DNA of 64,000 bases from Proteles cristata cristata (GCA_017311185.1 JAESUZ010000127.1:1054001-1118000); one strand, 5' to 3'; positions 1 to 11,529 are shown, counted from the first letter of the stretch. Notes: generated from the letters alone by a model not told the origin. Translations and numbers: made by a program.

Positions 1-1109
1 CTGCCACCATCTTATAATAGCTCATCTTACAATAACTCGTATCGGGGCAATGTATGAACTCTTACTTCCATGAGTAGACTTTGCAATGTAGCACATTCAA
101 CAGTAAATTATTAACCATCATTGATTAAAAAGGTCATAAAGATGCAATACCTTTTCTAAAAGAGTCAGTCTTCTAACAATTTAGTCTATCTTATATCCAC
201 CTTAATAACTGTCTTTGTCATTAATTCTTATTTACAAGCTGAATTAGTTATGGCCTAACATCCCACATTTTGTAAACCATTACACTGGAACTCAAAAATA
301 AATAACCATTACAAAATTTTAATAAAAAAAATAATCACACTGGAAGATGCATGTCATGTACGCATATGTGGTCTTGGATCAAATTTTATTTCAAAAATTG
401 TATTAATTTTATGCATATAACTGTATGTTTTAACATTTTATTTTCCAATTATTTTATATTCACACATAATTAAAATCCACTAGTGTTTCTCACAATATGT
501 AAATTCATTTTTTCAGACACTATTATTTGAAAAAAATCTCAATACTGAAAAATATACAAGTACAGACTGAGCTAGGAGCTCTGAGTGTCTTGCAATATCC
601 AGAGCAAACAATCATCAAGAGAAAAGGGTATTTTTATGTGAGTTGATAGTGTATGAGTTCAAAGGAATTTTATGAAATAGGTTTTCCAAGATCTAGGTTT
701 CCAAATTCTAACTCTGTTTCTCAATCTTTACTATTGCTAAGACCCATAAACAAAACTAGCTAAAGTTAGTTATTCCCTTCAGACTTTTATCTTAGTAAAA
801 TAGTTTTAGTGACTGCTGCAAGTGAACTTTGCAAAATAAAACTATACAGAAAAATCTCTACAACTTGCAGCAGATATAACTGAGGGATAGTTGATTTACA
901 AGACTAAAGTAGTCTCAGTAATCATCTATTCCAATATATCAAAACCACATGCAAATTCAACAATCATTATTATTTCATCTACCAAACTAGTTTTTATTTA
1001 CTTTAATACATGTTGGAGTACAAGGAAATGTGCCAGATAATAGAAGACTTAAAATGAAAAATGCATAAGTTACAATGTTTGTAATGATGAATAGGGATAA
1101 TATTCAATA
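1..1109. other. Unassigned AT-rich DNA
   Basis: No open reading frame with recognisable content, no SINE head or tail and no tandem array. Stop codons are dense in all frames. Nothing identified. Confidence 0.6.
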
Positions 1110-1250
1110 CTATTTAATGAGTATATACAATATGCCAAATGCCTTGATAAAAATTTATTTGAATTGGCTCATGTAATTTTCAAAATTCTTCTATAATCCC
1201 TATTTTGTGTAGGTTAGGTAACTTGACCAAGTTTAAGGACCATGTCCTTG
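1110..1250 (+). repeat. Possible MIR fragment
   Basis: A weak resemblance to the MIR core: a run like 'gagtatatacaatatgccaaatgcc' is the usual MIR 'size/position of the element in a growing table' segment in decayed form, followed by 'ctcatgtaattttca' and 'ggttaggtaacttg'. The order of the three blocks is that of MIR in plus orientation. The copy is very diverged, and a profile search is needed to confirm it. Confidence 0.3.
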
Positions 1251-2296
1251 GTGGAATCAGATGTACAGTAAAGACTACCTGCTGCAGAGACCAGGCTCCA
1301 TTTAGGAAAATGTAAGAGGAGTTTGACAATGTCTTACAGATTCTATAGGGCTTTCATGTACCAAGAAATGCTATAAGATATGCAAGGTATCCATTGTTAT
1401 GCCCACATTTAAAAATTAGGGAATACACAAAAGAGATGAGATATTGATTTTATGTTACTTACTCGAAGCTAAACAGCTATCATTTTGAAAGAACCACACC
1501 TATAACCTGAATTTTCTGACATCAAATCCAAAATTCTCTGTACTACGTTATACTGTGTCTAGTCAAAGCAAAACTTCTCCTTCTTATAATAGTATGATAA
1601 AAATTTTCCATTTTCTCACCTCTGAATAACATATTGAGGGCTATATTTGACACTGAATGAGTATTTTGGGACTTCATCATCAAGCCACTGGGGACCAGTC
1701 GCAAACGTTTATTTGGAGCCTCCAAGCAAGAATGTGAATTTGTTACTTATATGTCTAGGCTTACATTATTCATCTACTCTTATTTATTATATTGGTACAG
1801 TCATCATTAGCAAGCCCTTTGCATGATGGACATTGTACAATAAAACCCTGTTGAAATAATTAATAAATTATTATACAATTTAATTGTACCTGCAACAGAA
1901 GCTCAGTTTTACATAAATAAAAAAGAAGAAAAAAATGCACCTTTATTGGTTTTTAGTTCATTATTTCTTGGCATTCTAACCCTATGTGTAACAAAAGCCA
2001 TCATAAGTTACCTATTCATTACAAAATGTTCAAGTAATTATGTCATGCAAATTGTCCTTTTGTTTTGCTTAGGAAATGTAGGTATTTTTTACATAAAATT
2101 ATTTCTATGTTTATAATAGCTGTGATGGCGTTCCTGTTTCTTTTCTAAAGTCACATAATTTGTAAAAATTATCTCTAATTTCAACTAGAACATTCAACTA
2201 GAATATATTATTTGCAATTGATTGAAGCACTGCTTTTAATATGTAATGTTCCTCTAATGGGCAATAATTTGGTTTTCATTGTAGGCAATCTATTTT
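1251..2296. other. Unassigned AT-rich DNA
   Basis: Open reading frames here are at most about 60 codons and show no family motif. No repeat recognised by eye. Confidence 0.5.
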
Positions 2297-3476
2297 TGTA
2301 TATCAGTTTTATTGAAGTAAAACTTTCATAGATAAAATACACCCATTTTAAATACACCTTGGAATTTAATACACCTGACTTGTGTATTAACACCCATGTA
2401 ATCAAAACATTTCATTATCCTAAAATATTCCTTAGTGCCCCATTTATGTGTATCTGCCTTATACACTGACTGAACAATCATTTCAAATGCTGTTTTTTAC
2501 TAGATTAGATTTACCTTTTCTTAGAATTTTGGGTAACATGAATAAGGGTACTATGGACATATTTGTACAAGACCTAGTGTTGACATGGGTTTTTAATTCT
2601 TGTAGTCAATTGTCTAGGAAATGAATTACTAGCGTATATAAATAACTTAGTTTTTTCAGATTATTACCTAAAAATAAGAGTCGAAGCATTTTCTAAAGTG
2701 TTTATACCATTTTATATTCCCACTAGCAATATACAGAATACTGCTTGCTCTACACCGTTGACAAGGTGTAGTCAGCTTTTGAACTTTAACTCTTCTAATG
2801 ACAGTGAAATGCTATTTCATTGTTATTAGAAGCTATATTTTCCCAATAACTTCTACTATTGAATATATTATCATTTTCTTTTATTACAATCCATATATCT
2901 TTCTCTTGATGTGTCTGTTCAAATCTTTTTTTTTTTTTAAGTTGGGTTATTTGTCTTCTTATTATGGAGTTGTCAGTTAATTATACATTCAGGATAAAAA
3001 TCCTTTGTCGGATACTTACTTTGCAAAATAATTTTTCCAGCCTAAGTATTGACATTTTATTACATCACAAAATGTTTTCTCAATAACATGTATTTGTAAA
3101 GTATCTGTTCAAAGCTGTTCCCATTTTTATGGGGTCATTTGCTTTCTTACTATGGATTAATAAAAGTTTTCCTTTATGGATATCAATCACTGGTTGGATA
3201 TATTGAAAATATTTTGTCTTACCCTATAACTTGCATTTTTATTTTCTAAATAGTGTCTTTCAACAATTATAACTGTTAAATTAGAATCTGATAAATTCTA
3301 ATACTTTTTTTCATTAACGGTCATGTTCTCTGCATCTTGGATAAAGAATCATTTACCTCGTGGGTTTATGAAGATTTGTTCCTATGTTTTCTTCTAGAAT
3401 TTAGGATTTTAATTTTTTAAATTTAAGTCTATGATCCATTCTCAGATAACTATGGTACATACTGTGAAAGAAGGTG
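2297..3476 (-). repeat. Ancient LINE-1 fragment, antisense (3' UTR and ORF2 end)
   Basis: Read on the plus strand, this follows the reverse complement of an old mammalian L1. Near 2305 is the 'cagttttattgaagtaaaac' block of the 3' UTR. Near 2700-2730 is the 'ccattttatattcccactagcaat' type block, near 2900-2960 the 'tgtctgttcaaatc' and 'gggttatttgtcttcttattatgg' blocks, and near 3365-3400 'atgaagatttgttcctatgttttcttct'. These are landmarks in the last part of ORF2 read backwards, in the correct order. All frames are broken, so the copy is old. It stops abruptly at about 3476 where another repeat starts. Confidence 0.7.
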
Positions 3477-3885
3477 TGATGGTTAATTTCATATGTCAAC
3501 TTTACTGGGCCATGGAGTATCTGGATTGACGGTCATTTCTGGGTGTGGTTGTAAGATTTGCATTTTAATCAATGAATTTAGTAAACTATCCTCCCCAGTA
3601 TGGGCATCATCTAATCCACTGAGGGTCAAAATAAACAGAATGGGTAGGAAGAGAGGATTCATCCCTCTTTTTGCTTGCCTGCTTGAGCTGGTACATCAGC
3701 CATTGTTGCCCTTGAACTAAGATTTATACCATTGGCTTCTTTGGTTCTCAGAGTTGGCTTCAGATTTTTGACTGGAATTACACTAAATACTTTCCGGAGT
3801 CTCTAGCTTACAAACAGTAGGTTATGGGACCTCTCAGCCTCGTAAACTGCATGAGCATTCAGTCTTTTATTACTTAAATATACTA
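3477..3885 (+). repeat. Old interspersed repeat with tgtcaac head, copy 1
   Basis: Begins 'gatggttaatttcatatgtcaac', a degenerate form of the 'ggttaattttatgtgtcaacttgactgg' head of a common mammalian interspersed repeat, and continues through 'gcatcatctaatccactgagggtc', 'tgcttgagctggtacat' and 'ggacctctcagcctcgtaaactgcatgagc', all in consensus order. Two antisense copies lie at 11715-12171 and 50041-50549. I recognise the sequence but cannot name the subfamily with certainty. A 75-codon frame inside it is chance. Confidence 0.6.
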
Positions 3886-3897
3886 GCTTTATATTTT

Positions 3898-4200
3898 TCA
3901 TGCATATTCTTTTTCATGTTGAGGAAATTTCCTTCTCTAATTTTCTGAGAGGCTTTTGTTGTTTGTTTTTATCAGCAATAAGTGTTGAATTTGGGTAAAT
4001 TATGTTTGTGTACTTATTGATACGATCATATGATTCTCCCTTTACTCTATGAATTTGGGAATGTACACTAATCGATTTTTATCTGTTACACTAACTTTGA
4101 TTTCTTGAAATAAACATGTTAATAATGATCAACTTTTTAGTTCCGAGCTAGATTTTACTAGCTAGCATTTTGTTAAAGATCTCTCTTAAAGAAAACAGGC
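3898..4200 (-). repeat. Probable old L1 ORF2 fragment, antisense
   Basis: Blocks such as 'gaggaaatttccttctctaattttctgag', 'gatacgatcatatgattctccctttactctatgaatttg' and 'agctagcattttgttaaagatctctc' correspond to the antisense of an internal ORF2 segment of old L1 elements. This segment normally lies about 1 kb further into ORF2 than the part ending at 3476. Either there was an internal deletion or this is a second fragment. Confidence 0.5.
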
Positions 4201-4252
4201 TTAATTACTTTATGTAAGAAAGTGCTCAGAAAGATACATATTATATAATTTT

Positions 4253-4466
4253 TTAAAAATAATTTTAATGTTTTATTTATTTCTAGGAGAGAGAGAGAGA
4301 CAGCGTGAGCAGGAGAGAGAGGAGGGAGTCACAGACTGAAACAGGCTCCAGGCTCTGAGCTGGCAGTCAGCACAGAGCCCGACGCGGGACTCCAACCCAC
4401 GAACCGCGAGATCATGACCCACGCAAAAGTCGGACGCTTAACCGACTAAGTCACCCAGGCGCCCCT
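4253..4466 (-). repeat. Young CAN-SINE (cat type), antisense
   Basis: A full-length copy ending at the plus-strand '...cacccaggcgcccc' head. A 15-bp perfect target-site duplication (atattatataatttt) lies at 4238-4252 and 4467-4481. The tail side reads 'tttatttatttctaggagagagag', diagnostic of the young variant that ends 'tctcctagaaataaataaa'. It lacks the extra 'tct' block in the middle ('cagactgaaacagg'). The B box is damaged (ggactccaaccc on the plus strand). Confidence 0.92.
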
Positions 4467-4589
4467 ATATTATATAATTTTAAACAGTTAAATGACTTCC
4501 AATTGAAAGTAAGCAATATATTATACATTTCTGCATGCAAAAATAATAGTAAACTCTACTATTTAAAAAGTATATCAATTTTCTGTATG

Positions 4590-5288
4590 TAGTGGGTGAT
4601 GAGGGAGTATGGGTCAAACTGAGGGCAAAATACAGCTGAAACACCACTTCCCTCCCCAGCAGGTGGACACTCCAGGCTACCCAAGAACAAGGGAAAGAGG
4701 TTTAAGTGGTTGCCATGGTGATGTGGAAAACTAACCCAAATGAGAAATGAAATTCCCTTGCTGCCTATAGTCCATTGATAAGTCCCTGAAACCACCAGGG
4801 TGACCTCCCACTAGGAGCTCAGCTGCCTCAGATGATTACACTTTTCCTAGGGGCAAAAGAGAAACTTAGTTTAATATTATCCCAACCTCAAGGATCTTGT
4901 AAGTCTACTTCCTTTGTCTCAACTCCCACAAGATATATGCTAGCAAACATACTCCAAGTTTATGGTCTCTCAATATACATATAAAGGGTCTCATGACTGA
5001 GGTTTTGCTAAATGATAATAAATGGTATTTCCCTAGCAAGAGCTAGTCCTCAACTTTCTGGAAACCGTGTCTCCAAAATTCCTTAGAGACTTACTCTATC
5101 TCTGACCCCCTCCCAACCTGAGGGTATATGATGAGTTATGGGTCACAAGCCCATTGCAGCTCTTCCTGCCCATGGGCCCTGTCTTTGTGCTTTAGTAAAA
5201 TCACCTTTTTTGCACCAAAGATGTCTTCAAGAATTCTTTCTTGGCCCTTGGCCACAAACCAACCCATCATCACCCCAAAACTTCATTA
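4590..5288 (+). mobile_element. Probable class I endogenous retrovirus LTR
   Basis: The 3' part carries the recognisable U3/R/U5 order of a gammaretrovirus-like LTR: a TATA-like 'atacatataaaggg' near 4975, a polyadenylation-type region 'ctttagtaaaatcacc' near 5190, then 'tgcaccaaagatgtcttcaagaattctttcttggccc' and a C-rich end. No gag, pol or env coding sequence follows, so it is a solo LTR or an isolated remnant. Exact ends are uncertain because no clear duplication was found. The 78-codon minus frame inside is not a gene. Confidence 0.55.
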
Positions 5289-5301
5289 GTGGGAACTAAT
5301 G

Positions 5302-5964
5302 TTTTTTATTAAATAGTAATCTAAATATTTGTGTATCCTAGCAGTCAACTGCTTTGTCAAGTCAGCTGCTATTTATTCCATTCAGTTTGTTATTTTTTAT
5401 TTTGAGTTCTATGTTATTGTATTAAGATATTATAGCCCAAGTATGTCTGTAAGAGTAAAACTACAAACCTATGAATAGAAGATAGCCTCTTCATAGCATA
5501 GCTTTTATCTTCCTAAAGAATGCCTTCATTCCTGACAAAAATCTTAGAAAAATATTTTGTCTTTTAAAATAAGTAAGGAGCTTGAGAGTGAAAATTGTAG
5601 GCACTAGTTAACTGGAAATAAAAATCTATCTCTGACTTCAACCATGGAAATTTTGAAATGTTTTAGAGTCATTTCTGGGATTCTGGTTTTGATGATGAAG
5701 CATACATCTTGAAGAAGGCTGATATAAGTCAAGGGACATGCAAAATTGAATTTAACCATAGGCCAGTGTATAAATATAACAAAAGTACAAATACACTAAG
5801 ATACAAAATGACATAGCCAATTAAATCCAATGATTATGATACTCAAGCTTATAGTCTTTCAGCTGTTTTATTTCTTTTAATATCCACATATAATTATATG
5901 TAATTATAATTTTTCTCCTTTAATATATAATGACATATTCTGAAAAGTTCCAGCTTTCTTGAAG
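5302..5964. other. Unassigned AT-rich DNA
   Basis: No repeat or coding signal recognised. AT-rich, with dense stops in every frame. Confidence 0.5.
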
Positions 5965-6140
5965 CCAATAATAGCTCATCTTTATTTAGTTTAGGATACA
6001 TACCATGCTAAGAAATGTTATATATATTACCTAATTTTAATATCATATACAATTTACAAAATAGGTGTTAATCTTTTTCGTAGATAAAGAGACTGAAAGA
6101 CTAGCTCATATCAATAAGGAAGTAAGGACTCTGACACCAG
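5965..6140 (+). repeat. MIR element, plus strand
   Basis: 'ccaataatagctcatctttattt' opens the segment; 'cataccatgctaagaaatgttatatatattacctaattttaa', 'aaaataggtgttaatct' and 'agataaagagactgaaagactagctcat' follow in MIR consensus order (aataatagctaac, tgccaggcact, ttaatcctcac, gaggaaactgag). Divergence fits a copy predating placental radiation. Confidence 0.6.
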
Positions 6141-6573
6141 GCCAAAATCATGTGTGCAAGTTCAGGCCTAACCATAGGTAGTTACGAACATTTTGCTTGG
6201 GAGGTGGCAGGGGAGAAGCTGGCCCCCACCCTTTCCCCACCCACCAGCTTAGTACATAGCAGGTGCATTGTACTCTCTAAGAGGGTTGCAAGTCAAGGAC
6301 TCAGCCTCACCTCCAGAGCCAGCTATCCTCATCTGCATAACTTGCATTTGCAGATTAGGTGCCTCTTTTCACAGATCTCTTTATTGGGGGCTTTGATGAA
6401 GATAAATTTCTCCACTCTCATTCAGTACATTCCCACTCCCTCCCCTGACCCTATAACTTCCCCTGACTCCTGTGTCCATAAAATGGTAGGAGCCTTTTGT
6501 TCACACTTTAGCAACAACGTGACAATTTCCCAATCTTTGTTGATACCTTAGTGGTTTCAGATTACCTCTAATA
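6141..6573. other. GC-richer unassigned stretch with a 133-codon frame
   Basis: This stretch is less AT-rich than its surroundings and holds an open frame at 6150-6551 (plus strand, 133 codons). Its translation is rich in Ser, Leu, Pro and His, with no motif, signal peptide or domain that I recognise. There is no Kozak-quality start, splice structure or polyadenylation signal to support a gene. I consider the frame chance, helped by the lower stop density at higher GC. Confidence 0.45.
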
Positions 6574-6783
6574 AGGGCGCCTGTGTGGCTCAGTCGGTTG
6601 AGCATCTGGCTTCAGCTCAGGTCTTGATCTCTCTGTTTGAGGGTTCGAGCCCTGAACAGCAGGGCTGACAGCAGCCTGGCTGACAGCTCAGAGCCAGGAG
6701 CCTGCTTCGGATTCTGTCTTCATTTCTCTCTCTGCCCCTCCCCTGTTCATTCACTTTCTCTATCTCTCTAAAATTTTTAAAAA
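6574..6783 (+). repeat. CAN-SINE, plus strand
   Basis: Head 'gggcgcctgtgtggctcagtcgg' with a good A box and a B box (gggttcgagccct), then a polypyrimidine stretch and a short A-rich end. The target-site duplication attacctct lies at 6561-6569 and 6784-6792. The tail is short and the middle partly rearranged ('gctgacagcagcctggctgacagctc' repeats a block), so it is of medium age. Confidence 0.9.
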
Positions 6784-7404
6784 ATTACCTCTTATATAGG
6801 AACACACAGAACTTTACTTCCTTCATCTATCATGTCAGTACTCTTTAAATTTAATTCGTTTCTCTGCCCTTTTGATCACCCAGTGTCAGATTTTTAGCCT
6901 ACTACCAACAATAACAACCTAGTTCTCCTGAGTTTGCTGGTGGCCATAATTGTCTTCAAAAATAAGAAATATAAAGACTAGATGATGTTTTATTGAGTAT
7001 GAGATCAGAATTAATGAATACAGGAAGCAATAGTTGGTAATAATATATATTCACACATAGTACATATACATTAATTATATATCATAAACACAACACATTC
7101 TATAGTAGATTAATATCATCATTGATAGTGGTAAATGAAAAATCTAATAATTGGATCCTGAAGTCAATTTAAAAAGTAGATAAATTTAAGGTTTTTGACA
7201 GGGGGAGGGTAAAACAAAGGAAGCTGGTTGCTTTGGAGTGAGATTAACCACATACATTTTTTGACATATAATAAAAACATAAATATAAATGGCTAACCTA
7301 AATATAAGTAAGAACTATGTAATTACTAGATTATATATATTGCTTAAAAACATTTAAAATTAAAAACAACTGTCTCAATAAGCTATTCCATTTTAACATG
7401 AAAG
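6784..7404. other. Unassigned AT-rich DNA
   Basis: Beyond the 9-bp SINE duplication nothing is recognised. AT-rich, with short TA runs near 7040-7080. Confidence 0.5.
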
Positions 7405-7421
7405 CTCTAATGGACCATATT

Positions 7422-7620
7422 TTTTTTTTTTTCTAGGATAGAGAGACAGCGTGAACAGGGGAGGGTCAGAGAGAGAGGGAGACACAGACTCTGAAACAGG
7501 CTCCAGGCTCTGAGCTGGCAGTCAGCACAGAGCCCGACGCGGGGCTCGAACCCACAAACCGCGAGATCATGACCTAAGCGAAAGTCGGACGCTTAACCGA
7601 CTAAGCCACCCAGGCGCCCC
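7422..7620 (-). repeat. Young CAN-SINE, antisense
   Basis: Full-length young-variant copy. Its flanking duplications read ctctaatggaccatatt (7405-7421) and the same with one mismatch directly after the head (from about 7620). On the element's own strand the B box is intact (tgggttcgagccc). It carries the longer middle form, 'agactctgaaacagg'. The oligo-T run at 7421-7432 is the A tail in antisense. Confidence 0.93.
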
Positions 7621-7636
7621 TCTAATGGGCCATATT

Positions 7637-7958
7637 ATTAATCCTTCTATATTCAGGAGGTATGACAGTTTGACCAAAGGTCAATGTAGACTAAAGAAAT
7701 AACCTATTCTAAACTTACTGAAAAGGCAGACTTTAAAAAATTCACTGATATAGTTGACTATAATTGACATTTTTGACAGTGTAAGTGAAGAGGTCAAAAA
7801 TTAAATTGGCCATAAAATAATTCAACCATTCTTGTTTCTAGCAATTTTCACTAAATTTGGGGGAGGTGGTATTAAAGAACAGAGTTCATGGTTAATCATT
7901 GAAGCATAATATAAAGCATAATGATAAAGTTTTCTTAAATTTATGTGACTCATAGGTT
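7637..7958. other. Unassigned DNA
   Basis: Nothing recognised between the two flanking SINEs. Confidence 0.5.
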
Positions 7959-7974
7959 AAATAAGCATAAATCA

Positions 7975-8220
7975 GGGGTGCCTGGGTGGCTCAGTTAGTT
8001 AAGTGTCCAACTTCAGCTCAGGTCATGATCTCACAGTTCTTGGGTTTGAGCCCCACATCAGGCTCTGTGCTAGCTCATGACAGCGAGCTCAGAGACTGCA
8101 GCCTGTTTCACATTCTGTATCTGCCTCTCTTTCTGACCCTCTCCTTCTCATGCTGTCTCTCTCTCTATCTCTCAGAAGTAAATAAATAAATAAGTAAATA
8201 AATAAATAAAAACACTTTAA
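7975..8220 (+). repeat. CAN-SINE, plus strand
   Basis: Head 'ggggtgcctgggtggctcag', then A box, 'aggtcatgatctcacag', a polypyrimidine run and a tail of AAATA units. A perfect 16-bp target-site duplication (aaataagcataaatca) lies at 7959-7974 and 8221-8236. A 67-codon frame covering the body is a typical SINE translation and not a gene. Confidence 0.95.
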
Positions 8221-8236
8221 AAATAAGCATAAATCA

Positions 8237-9497
8237 TTTAAAATTTTTATACTACATATTAATAAAAAGATGAGATGAAAACAAGTAAAAATTCATTTTA
8301 ACAAACAGCCTTCACAATGTTAGACTTTTGCAACCAAGTCATAGGACTATCCAAGAATGCACTGTGACAAGTTCATCAAAACTGTTAAGAATTGAAGATT
8401 CTGTTCTCAATAAAGAGCAGATCAGGACTCTCTCAAGACATTCAATACTCAGGTTAATATTCTCTGTAAAGCTTAAATCCATAGCAAGGAGCAGGGAGTA
8501 AATGCCTAACAATTGTCAGAACCATCATTGCAATCAGGAAATTAAATAATTGTGTCCTAGAGGAAAGTTTTCTTTACATGAAAAACTAAAGGGATTTCTT
8601 ACATAACATTAGGAAGTTTGAGTCTTGTGCAGCATATATGTTCTCTGAGAATGACGAACAGGGGTACTTTCAATTCTTGAACATACAAGTGAGGGTGGGA
8701 GTAGAGGGGAAAAGTAGAGTATAACTCTTGTCCAAGCCTTTTCGAAGCCAGTGGGACATATGGATTCAGTTCTGTATATCACTGATTAGAAGATATTAGT
8801 AAACTGGTATACATCATACTGAGAATTTCTAGCATTGCAAAGTCCAGAAAATTTTTCTTGCATTTACTCTATAACATTTGTAGGTAAAATTTGATAAAAA
8901 CCTTCACTTTTTTTCTTGTGGAGCCCTTAATCTACAACATATACTGTTTCACCACTTCTCTTAAACTGCTATGCTTTTCCATATTACAGGAGAAGAAACC
9001 TCATCTCTTCCTGGCTTTGATGAGATTTTACATTTGTAGAAAACCAAAAGGGGACATGAGGCATGTCATTTGTCTTCAAGGACTTAGTTTGGTTGGAGGG
9101 AAGGCAGTTAGTAAGTCAGGAGAGGAAGATGTTAAGATGTGTGCAAACATAGGCAGGTATTCCTCATCTCTTTGGTTCCATAAATTAGATTTATGCAAGT
9201 TAAGTTTTCTGTAATTTTGGATGTTTGAGAGGTTTGAGTATCTATTGGGCTTAGGAAGGAAAAGGGGGTGGAAATTGAGTAGATAAAGTTTGAGATAGAT
9301 CTTACAAAACATAGGAGATCAAAGTAGATGAGAAATATAATAGGATCACTAAATACTTTTCATAGTTTGTTGAAGCTGGTAATCATTAATTTTGAGTAGA
9401 AGCAATTTGTCTCATGTGTTACTTTCTCTAAGTGTTTTCTTGTCTTCTTAAGTAAAGTCCCCAGATGTCACACTAAATGGATATTAAATAATTGATT
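8237..9497. other. Unassigned DNA
   Basis: The open frames at 8891-9214 (plus, 107 codons) and 9076-9312 (minus, 78 codons) overlap on opposite strands. Neither shows a domain or compositional bias towards coding, so I treat both as chance. No repeat recognised. Confidence 0.5.
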
Positions 9498-9513
9498 CAA
9501 ACCGACTTTTTAA

Positions 9514-9731
9514 AAAAATATATTTTTATTTATTTCTAGGAGAGAGAGAGAGAGAGACAGCATGAGCAGGGGAGGGTCAGAGAGAGAGGGAGATACAGAC
9601 TCTGAAACAGGCTCCAGGCTCTGAGCTGGCAGTCAGCACAGAGCCCGACGCAGGGCTCTAACCCACAAACCGCGAGATCATGACCTAAGTGAAAGTCAGA
9701 CGCCCAACTGACTAAACCACCCAGGTGCCCC
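9514..9731 (-). repeat. Young CAN-SINE, antisense
   Basis: Young-variant copy with the 'tctaggagagag' tail junction and the longer 'cagactctgaaacagg' middle. Target-site duplications caaaccgactttttaa (from 9498) and caaactgactttttaa (from 9732) differ at one position. Head CpG sites have partly decayed (ggtgcccc in place of ggcgcccc). Confidence 0.92.
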
Positions 9732-9747
9732 CAAACTGACTTTTTAA

Positions 9748-10093
9748 GTTCCTAGCTCATGTATTTAACCACTCTGTACTAAAATATGTGTGTCTAAACA
9801 TATACTTAGAAGTTATAGCCCTTATAATGAAGAGTATTATAAAAGTATATTAGTAGTATATGAATAAAATAAATCTAGATACAATTAAAACCCTCATTAA
9901 CATCAAGTTTTTTTCAGTATACCTTCTTTTATATATTTTAAATCCTGAAAGTGCCAAAACTATTTTATAATACCTACTTTTAAGGTGTAAGTTTTAATTT
10001 TGGAGTTACAGGAAAATTATGGGGACGCTTAAAGCCTTTGTACCAAAGACAATGGCTGCAAAAGCTCACTATCGAAATGGAGTGATGAGTTGT
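9748..10093. other. Unassigned AT-rich DNA
   Basis: Nothing recognised. It leads into the purine tract that follows. Confidence 0.5.
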
Positions 10094-10118
10094 AAGAAAG
10101 AAAGAGAGAAAGAAAGAG

Positions 10119-10172
<54 letters not shown>

Positions 10173-10248
10173 GGAAAGGAAGGAAGGAAGGAAGGAAGGA
10201 AGGAAGGAAGGAAGGAAGGAAGGAAGGAAGGAAGGAAAAAAAAGAAAT
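10094..10248 (+). repeat. Polypurine microsatellite (GAAA)n then (GGAA)n
   Basis: About 155 bases of pure purine on the plus strand. The first half is GAAA units with a few GAGA interruptions, the second half a run of GGAA units, closing with an A run. No SINE head lies beside it. Long open frames on both strands (106 codons plus, 78 codons minus) arise only because the repeat lacks stops; their Lys/Glu/Arg and Ser/Phe/Leu repeats have no biological meaning as proteins. Confidence 0.95.
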
Positions 10249-11290
10249 TGAAAATCTATTAGCATTTCCTTGTCTCTACCTTCCTGCAGAATATATGTTG
10301 GAGATAGGGTTTGAGAATTACCTACCCTTTTTTTCTTAACGTGTTTTGTACAGCAAGAAAAAGAATGACGTGAATGCCTTTATGAACCTTTTTTTTTCCT
10401 TTAATACAAAGCTAACTGAGAAAAACTATGACTTATCTAAAAATGCTAAGTTGTGAATCACAAATTATACAAACATTCCAGGTAAATTTGAAGCTCCTTA
10501 AGGCTGAACTTTTTGGAGAGGGAAAAATTTCTAAGTAAGTTTTAGAGAACTGTTGAGTAGAGGACGGATTAATAAAAATGGAAAGACCAAGAACGGTTAC
10601 CAAAAGCCATTGGGGACTCAAGTTAACACAACAAAAACCAACTTATCTTCTAATTATAACTGTACAAGAAATAAATTGTTTTTCAATATCCCAGCTAAAC
10701 AAAATATGCATTCAGGAGCCAGAAAAACTGGTTGGATGCTTTAAAGTAGATAACTGTTTTGGATGGAAGATTGGAAAAGAAAACTAGCACTAATACTCCA
10801 TGCTTTTTCTAAGCTGACTTTTTCAGTAATGAGTAGTGATTATGAAGTATCAATATCTGTGCAAGGTATAGAAAAAACAAGAGAAAAAGACTTACAGCAG
10901 GGAAGCCAACAAAAATGCTATTTGTTACTAAAGTTAATTATTAAGTTATTAAAACTAACCATTTCCTCCGATTTTGAATTCTGAATTGTGATGACAGCTT
11001 TGTGAAAATCAGTCATATTAGTTTATTATTGATGGTTTGAACTCCCAATTATAAAAGGCTCAGAGGCAGCTAATGGCTCAGATCATAGGAATTTGTAGAG
11101 AAAATTAAATATAATACTTAATGAAGCAGAGAGGCTATTAGTGCTATCACCTATAAACAGTTGCAGAAAATAAAAAGGAGGATTAGTGTGTATTTCTCCA
11201 AACCCTCAAGTGACATACAGCAAGGTCAATTGCAAAAGATGAGGAAATAGCAAAATGTTGTGAACAGATGGCAAGAGCCTTGAAGTTTAA
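10249..11290. other. Unassigned DNA
   Basis: Several overlapping frames of 60-73 codons occur at 10433-10984 on both strands. None has a recognisable motif. No transposon landmark found. Confidence 0.5.
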
Positions 11291-11305
11291 AAAGGAAACA
11301 GTCCT

Positions 11306-11529
11306 GGGGTGCCTGGGTGGCTCAGTAGGTTAAGCGTCAGACTTCATCTCAGGTCATGATCTCTCAGTTCGTCAGCTCAAGCCCCGCGTTGGACTCTGTG
11401 TTGACCACTCAGAGCCTGGAGCCTGCTTCAGATTCTGTGCCTCCCTCTCTCTGTCCCTCCCCTGCTCTTGCTCTGTCTCTCTTTCTCTCTCTCAAAATAA
11501 ATGAACATTAAAAAAGAATTAAAAAACAA
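11306..11529 (+). repeat. CAN-SINE, plus strand
   Basis: Head 'ggggtgcctgggtggctcagtagg', a SINE body with a polypyrimidine run, and a tail 'aaaataaatgaacattaaaaaag'. Imperfect duplications aaaggaaacagtcct (11291-11305) and aaaagaaaccatccct (11530-11545) flank it. Medium age. Confidence 0.92.

Noticed and set aside
6150..6551. 133-codon plus-strand open frame in a GC-richer patch
   Set aside because: No domain, signal or splice context; Ser/Leu/Pro/His-rich translation, and higher GC lowers stop frequency by chance.
10019..10339. 106-codon Lys/Glu/Arg-rich frame and opposite Ser/Phe-rich frame
   Set aside because: Both are translations of the GAAA/GGAA microsatellite.
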